A stretch of DNA of 6,082 nucleotides, from NCBI RefSeq assembly GCF_001983105.1, contig NZ_MOMC01000014.1:220166-226247 (forward strand), written 5' to 3'. A model generated the notes under the pieces. That model did not search any database. It was not told the DNA's origin and saw only the letters and a program-made list of their open reading frames with translations. Each line of letters begins with the position of its first letter. Position 1 is the first letter of the stretch. The stretch is from Pseudofrankia asymbiotica (GTDB lineage Bacteria > Actinomycetota > Actinomycetes > Frankiales > Frankiaceae). Both the position numbers and the translations under genes were made by a program. Shown one piece after another: positions 5,581 through 6,082 of this stretch.

Positions 5581-6082
5581 TCGACGCCGGCGGCGGTCAT
5601 GCCGCGGAGCTCCTTCTTGAGCTCGGAGATCTCGTCGCGCAGCCGGGCGGCGAGCTCGAACTGGAGCTCCTTGGCGGCCTCGTGCATCTGGTCGTCGAGC
5701 TGGCGGATGAGGTTCGCAAGGTCATGGCGCGGCATGCCGGCGAGCTCGGCGGCGTACTTGCCGACGGCGTCCTGCTTGCCGCCGCGGGACTTCATCCCGG
5801 GCACCGGCGCCTTGCCTCGAGACTGCGCCCGGCCGCCGCCGTACAGCTCCCCGTCGGCGTTCTCCCGGACCATGTCGTCGAGGATGTCCATGACCTTCTT
5901 CCGCAGCGGCTGCGGGTCGATGCCGTTCTTCTCGTTGTAGGCGGTCTGCAGGGCGCGGCGGCGGTTCGTCTCCTCGATCGCGGTCCGCATCGAGGGGGTG
6001 ATCTTGTCGGCGTACATGTGCACCTGGCCGGCGACGTTGCGGGCCGCGCGGCCGATCGTCTGGATCAGTGACCGCTCAGAGC
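5577..6082 (-). CDS. uvrB: UvrB, excinuclease ABC helicase subunit, C-terminal part, cut by the right window edge
   Basis: The frame stays open to the right edge, showing the last 167 residues. The visible part begins with [19 protein letters not shown], helicase motif VI with its Q-x2-GRxxR arginines, followed by [26 protein letters not shown], and [17 protein letters not shown] Gly/Arg/Lys-rich linker leads to the C-terminal UVR domain ([19 protein letters not shown] then [16 protein letters not shown]), which binds the matching UVR domain of UvrC. UvrB is handed to damaged DNA by UvrA, opens it, and recruits UvrC for incision. Internal Met or GTG codons near 6023 are not starts. The promoter and any SOS box are outside the window. 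The stop TAG (5579-5577) overlaps the stop of the convergent Nudix gene. Confidence 0.97.
   Translation of the reverse strand, partial: SERSLIQTIGRAARNVAGQVHMYADKITPSMRTAIEETNRRRALQTAYNEKNGIDPQPLRKKVMDILDDMVRENADGELYGGGRAQSRGKAPVPGMKSRGGKQDAVGKYAAELAGMPRHDLANLIRQLDDQMHEAAKELQFELAARLRDEISELKKELRGMTAAGVD

Overview
The window is GC-rich and densely coded, and it comes from a sporulating actinomycete, plausibly Frankia-like. The evidence is the run uvrC-rapZ-yvcK on one strand (the actinobacterial arrangement, normally followed by whiA), the actinobacterial form of the RapZ P-loop (GLSGAGRST), and an SsgA-like protein, a family confined to morphologically complex actinomycetes. The genus cannot be fixed from this sequence alone.

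The left half (1-3724) is a minus-strand operon read right to left. uvrC (776 aa) overlaps rapZ (293 aa) by 4 nt in a GTGA start/stop, and rapZ is followed after 40 nt by yvcK, whose first 158 codons are visible before the left edge. uvrC carries an in-frame array of 15-bp tandem repeats (1427-1571) that gives UvrC a low-complexity TTENS-type tail. It also has an enlarged linker inside its RNase H-like nuclease domain.

The middle (3725-4598) is an 874-bp divergent intergenic region with no credible protein gene but notable RNA-type structure: a perfect 14-bp hairpin (3935-3972), a long bulged hairpin followed by a textbook intrinsic terminator on the plus strand (4030-4135, candidate small RNA or attenuator), two adjacent dyads (4176-4206), and a nested stem structure just upstream of the next gene (4501-4560).

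The right part holds a plus-strand pair: an SsgA-family sporulation/cell-division protein (4599-5012) and a Nudix hydrolase (5026-5580). The Nudix gene converges on the 3' end of uvrB (minus, 5577 to beyond the right edge). The two stop codons share one CTAG. A pair of tandem hairpins just beyond the uvrB stop is the likely terminator.

Functionally, UvrB and UvrC are partners in nucleotide excision repair: UvrB loads at damage and UvrC makes both incisions, the two meeting through their UVR domains. RapZ and YvcK link to cell-envelope precursor and carbon metabolism. The SsgA-like/Nudix pair lies in opposite orientation between the two repair genes, and uvrA is absent from this interval.
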